This document shows, piece after piece, positions 31,334-33,174 of a stretch of 33,174 nt of DNA. Both the position numbers and the translations under genes were made by a program. Each line of letters opens with the position of its first letter. Position 1 is the stretch's first letter. The notes beneath the pieces are model-generated. The model was not told the origin of the DNA. It did not search any database and saw only the letters and a list, made by a program, of their open reading frames with translations. The DNA is from Acidimicrobiaceae bacterium (GTDB lineage Bacteria; Actinomycetota; Acidimicrobiia; Acidimicrobiales; RAAP-2): the NCBI GenBank assembly GCA_003135595.1, contig PLCI01000051.1, positions 1,476 to 34,649 of the forward strand. The letters are read 5' to 3'.

Positions 31334-31981
31334 ATGAGAATTTCTTCAGTCATGAAGCGCGGCGCAGTAGGGGCCGCCATCGCGATCGCAGCGGTGCCGG
31401 CGTTCGCGTCCGCATCGTCAGCGAGCGTCGGCCACATCGCTGCGCCCGCCTCACCCGCTGCGGTGGCGCTTAGCTCAGGCAACCGCGCTCTCGGTGTCTC
31501 TTGGACCGAAGCTTCGACCGGGGCGATCACCTTCAAGGCGACGGCAAGGGCCACGGGCAAGGCGACCAAGTCCTGCACGACCAAGATGCTCAAATGCTCG
31601 ATCACCTCGCTCGTGAACGGCGTCGTCTACGACGTCACCGTCACGGCGAAGAACGCCGGAGGCACCTCCGCGCCGTCAACCGCGGTGTCCGGCATCGTCG
31701 GCGTCCCGGGAGCCCCCCTGTCGATCCACGCGACCGCGGGCACCGCGTCCGCCACGATCAAGTGGGCACACCCCAAGGCAAGTGGCGTGACGAACGTGAC
31801 GAGCTACATGGCCACGGCACAGCCCGGCGGCTTCAGCTGCTCGACGTCCGGCACCGAACCCGCGCGGTCCTGCATCATCGCGGGGCTCACAACCGGCACG
31901 AAGTACACCGTCACGGTGACCGCGACCAACGCCTACGGAACTGGCTCGCCTTCCAAGTCCGCAACGGTGACACCGAACTAG
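31334..31981 (+). CDS. Secreted Fn3-like repeat protein, paralogue 2
   Basis: A 215-residue exported protein that aligns with the preceding gene along its whole length. The signal peptide MKRGAVGAAIAIAAVPAFAS is followed by a PASPAAVALSSGNRALGVSW domain with CTTKMLKCSITSLVNG. A second domain (APLSIHATAGTASATIKWAH) carries FSCSTSG and RSCIIAGL as the Cys pair and ends TNAYGTGSPSKSATVTP. ATG 31334 is 8 bp after GGAGG; ATG 31328 is only 2 bp from it. Divergence from paralogue 1 is moderate, so the tandem duplication is not recent. A strong terminator follows. Confidence 0.87.
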   Translation: MRISSVMKRGAVGAAIAIAAVPAFASASSASVGHIAAPASPAAVALSSGNRALGVSWTEASTGAITFKATARATGKATKSCTTKMLKCSITSLVNGVVYDVTVTAKNAGGTSAPSTAVSGIVGVPGAPLSIHATAGTASATIKWAHPKASGVTNVTSYMATAQPGGFSCSTSGTEPARSCIIAGLTTGTKYTVTVTATNAYGTGSPSKSATVTPN

Positions 31982-32007
31982 GAACAACCACAGAACAGAG
32001 GTGAGCG

Positions 32008-32050
32008 AAGCTGGCCCCGGCGGAGACGCCGGGGCCAGTTTCGTTGTTCG
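32008..32050 (+). terminator. Rho-independent terminator after the Fn3 pair
   Basis: CTGGCCCCGGCG (32011-32022) pairs perfectly with CGCCGGGGCCAG (32027-32038) across a GAGA loop, extended by a G-U pair and two A-T pairs at its base. It is followed by TTTCGTTGTT. It lies 27 bp after the stop of paralogue 2. Confidence 0.8.
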
Positions 32051-32148
32051 GCCGCCGAGGTCGGATGCCGATCAGGTGGAGGCGATATCCACCCTGGCTC
32101 CACCCTCGGGCCGATGCTGGCGGGTGCCGGTCGCCCGACACTGGGGAC

Positions 32149-32679
32149 ATGACACTCATTGACTACCTGCTCAATGCCGTTCTCATCGGACTGGTCGCGT
32201 TGCAAATCCGCGGTCACAAGGTGACCGTCGTGCGCCTGCTGGTGCCGGTGGTACTGACCATCTGGGGGGCGTCACAGTTCCTCCGGTCCGTCCCGACCGC
32301 GGGGAGCGACGTCGCGCTCGAGGCCTGCCTGCTGCTCGCTGGCTGCTGCTTCGGCGCGCTCGCTGGCCTCGCGACGGGGATCCACCGTGACGGCGACGGC
32401 GCGATCGCTAAGGCCGGCGGTGTCGCCGCGCTCCTCTGGGTGATCGGCATCGGCGCGAGGGTCGGCTTCTCGCTGTGGGTGACCCACGGCGGCCAGGCGA
32501 TCGTGTCGGGCTTCAGCGCCTCGGTGCACGTGACCACGGGCGCCGCCTGGGTCGCGGGCTTCATCCTGATGGCGATGGCCGAGGTCGTCTCGAGGACGGG
32601 CGTGCTGTACCTCAAGACCGTCCGCTCCGGTGCAGTCGTGCCACGCGGCGGCCTGGTCGGCCGCTCGGCCCTCGCGTGA
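32149..32679 (+). CDS. Small polytopic membrane protein (possibly CcdC/DUF1453-like)
   Basis: A 176-residue protein with four or five membrane helices: YLLNAVLIGLVALQIRG, VVRLLVPVVLTIWGAS, CLLLAGCCFGALAGLATG, AALLWVIGIGARVGFSLW and GAAWVAGFILMAMAEVVS. The opening layout (helix, short QIRGHKVT loop with basic residues, helix) resembles DUF1453/CcdC proteins, but that match is tentative. ATG 32149 has a GGGG stretch close upstream; the open frame extends further, but that part is not protein-like. It precedes the partial gene by 41 bp on the same strand and may share its transcript. Confidence 0.65.
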   Translation: MTLIDYLLNAVLIGLVALQIRGHKVTVVRLLVPVVLTIWGASQFLRSVPTAGSDVALEACLLLAGCCFGALAGLATGIHRDGDGAIAKAGGVAALLWVIGIGARVGFSLWVTHGGQAIVSGFSASVHVTTGAAWVAGFILMAMAEVVSRTGVLYLKTVRSGAVVPRGGLVGRSALA

Positions 32680-32720
32680 CGGCCGCGCGCGGAGCCCGGA
32701 CGAGTGAGACGATCTTGGCC

Positions 32721-33174
32721 ATGGCGGCTCCGGCCCGGTTCGGCGACCTCGGTGGTGCCCGAGCCAACCGGCTGCTGTCGATGGCACGCGTCGCTGGCCT
32801 GGGCGTCCTGCTCTGGGGGGCCGCCCATCAGCTGTCCGCCAAGGTCGCCCAGGAGCACTGGGCGGGCCCGGCACTCTTGGCCGTCGTCAGCGTGTCGTGG
32901 CTCGGCTGGCTCGCGAGTCGTCGGCTCCCCGCACCGTCGTGGGTGACCGCGACATTACTCGCGGCCATGGCGACGACCGGCGGGTTGCTTGTGGCCTACG
33001 CGCCGGTCTCGATCGGCTTCGTCGCCGTCGCCGCGCTGGGCGCCGGCGTCGCCTTCGAGCCGCGCCAGGCCCTGGGAGTGGGCGCCGTCGGGGTGGTCGC
33101 GATCATCGTCGGCGTCGGGGTGCTCGGCAGCCCCTACCGCGGAGAGGTCATCGCCGAGGGCGTCTTCGCCGCCG
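32721..33174 (+). CDS. Membrane protein, N-terminal part (cut by window edge; possibly a sensor kinase)
   Basis: The reading is open from ATG 32721 to the last base, giving 151 residues without a stop. It has a short cytoplasmic start (MAAPARFGDLGGARANRLLS) and then about five hydrophobic helices: MARVAGLGVLLWGAAHQ, ALLAVVSVSWLGWLAS, VTATLLAAMATTGGLLVAY, GFVAVAALGAGVAF and GVGAVGVVAIIVGVGVLG. Small-residue-rich helices of this kind often precede a HisKA_3 kinase in actinobacteria, so a sensor histidine kinase is a reasonable guess, but the diagnostic part is outside the window. Confidence 0.6.
   Translation, partial: MAAPARFGDLGGARANRLLSMARVAGLGVLLWGAAHQLSAKVAQEHWAGPALLAVVSVSWLGWLASRRLPAPSWVTATLLAAMATTGGLLVAYAPVSIGFVAVAALGAGVAFEPRQALGVGAVGVVAIIVGVGVLGSPYRGEVIAEGVFAA

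Overview
This is a high-GC bacterial window with long antisense shadow frames and frequent GTG/TTG starts. It encodes a MshA-type mycothiol glycosyltransferase next to a YbjN-domain gene, a nickel superoxide dismutase with its maturation protease, and a UsfX/SigF-type stress sigma module. These point to an actinobacterium. The secreted repeat proteins and the overall style would suit an Acidimicrobiia-like lineage, but that placement is inference. No rRNA, CRISPR array, transposase or integrase gene was found.

Layout: (1) 1-4527 is a redox and housekeeping block: the end of a TetR regulator and an NmrA-like reductase on the + strand; on the - strand sodX, an XRE regulator, mshA and a YbjN gene; then sodN on the + strand, divergent from sodX across 55 bp that hold a perfect 16-bp palindrome; and a small DksA/TraR-like zinc-finger gene. 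(2) 4555-6419 is an ECF sigma factor followed by a one-TM secreted-domain protein, probably one operon. (3) 6731-10097 holds a secreted seven-repeat FG-GAP-like propeller gene, a long hairpin, tRNA-Lys(UUU), a duplicated 3' piece of that tRNA 196 bp away, and a second secreted seven-repeat protein with two Fn3-like domains that is broken by a one-base frameshift. (4) 10242-14844 (- strand) is an overlapping three-gene operon: a zinc-ribbon polytopic membrane protein, a sensor histidine kinase and a NarL/LuxR response regulator.

(5) 14845-26251 is looser and visibly less GC-rich. It contains lipoproteins, a SIMPL-domain protein flanked by two decayed copies of a GNAT-acetyltransferase C-terminus, two VOC proteins, a large polytopic membrane protein, an AT-richer intergenic island and a CHASE-GGDEF-EAL cyclic-di-GMP protein. 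Much of this looks like accessory DNA. (6) 26252-30383 is a compact partner-switching stress module. On the - strand are a UsfX/RsbW-like anti-sigma factor, SigF and a STAS antagonist. Divergent from it on the + strand are a membrane-anchored PP2C (RsbU/SpoIIE-like) phosphatase and a STAS-HATPase fusion protein. The likely logic is that the phosphatase dephosphorylates STAS antagonists, which then sequester the anti-sigma factor and free SigF. (7) 30505-31981 holds two tandem secreted Fn3-like paralogues ending at a good intrinsic terminator. A SigF-like promoter (GTTT-N17-GGGCAT) precedes the first, which may tie the secreted proteins to the stress module. (8) 32149-33174 holds a small membrane protein and the start of a membrane protein cut by the window edge.

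No wholly new system is proven here. The strongest leads are the tRNA-Lys 3' duplication, the frameshifted propeller-Fn3 gene, the paired GNAT-toxin relics, the sodX/sodN palindrome, the zinc-ribbon/two-component operon and the possible SigF control of secreted Fn3 proteins.
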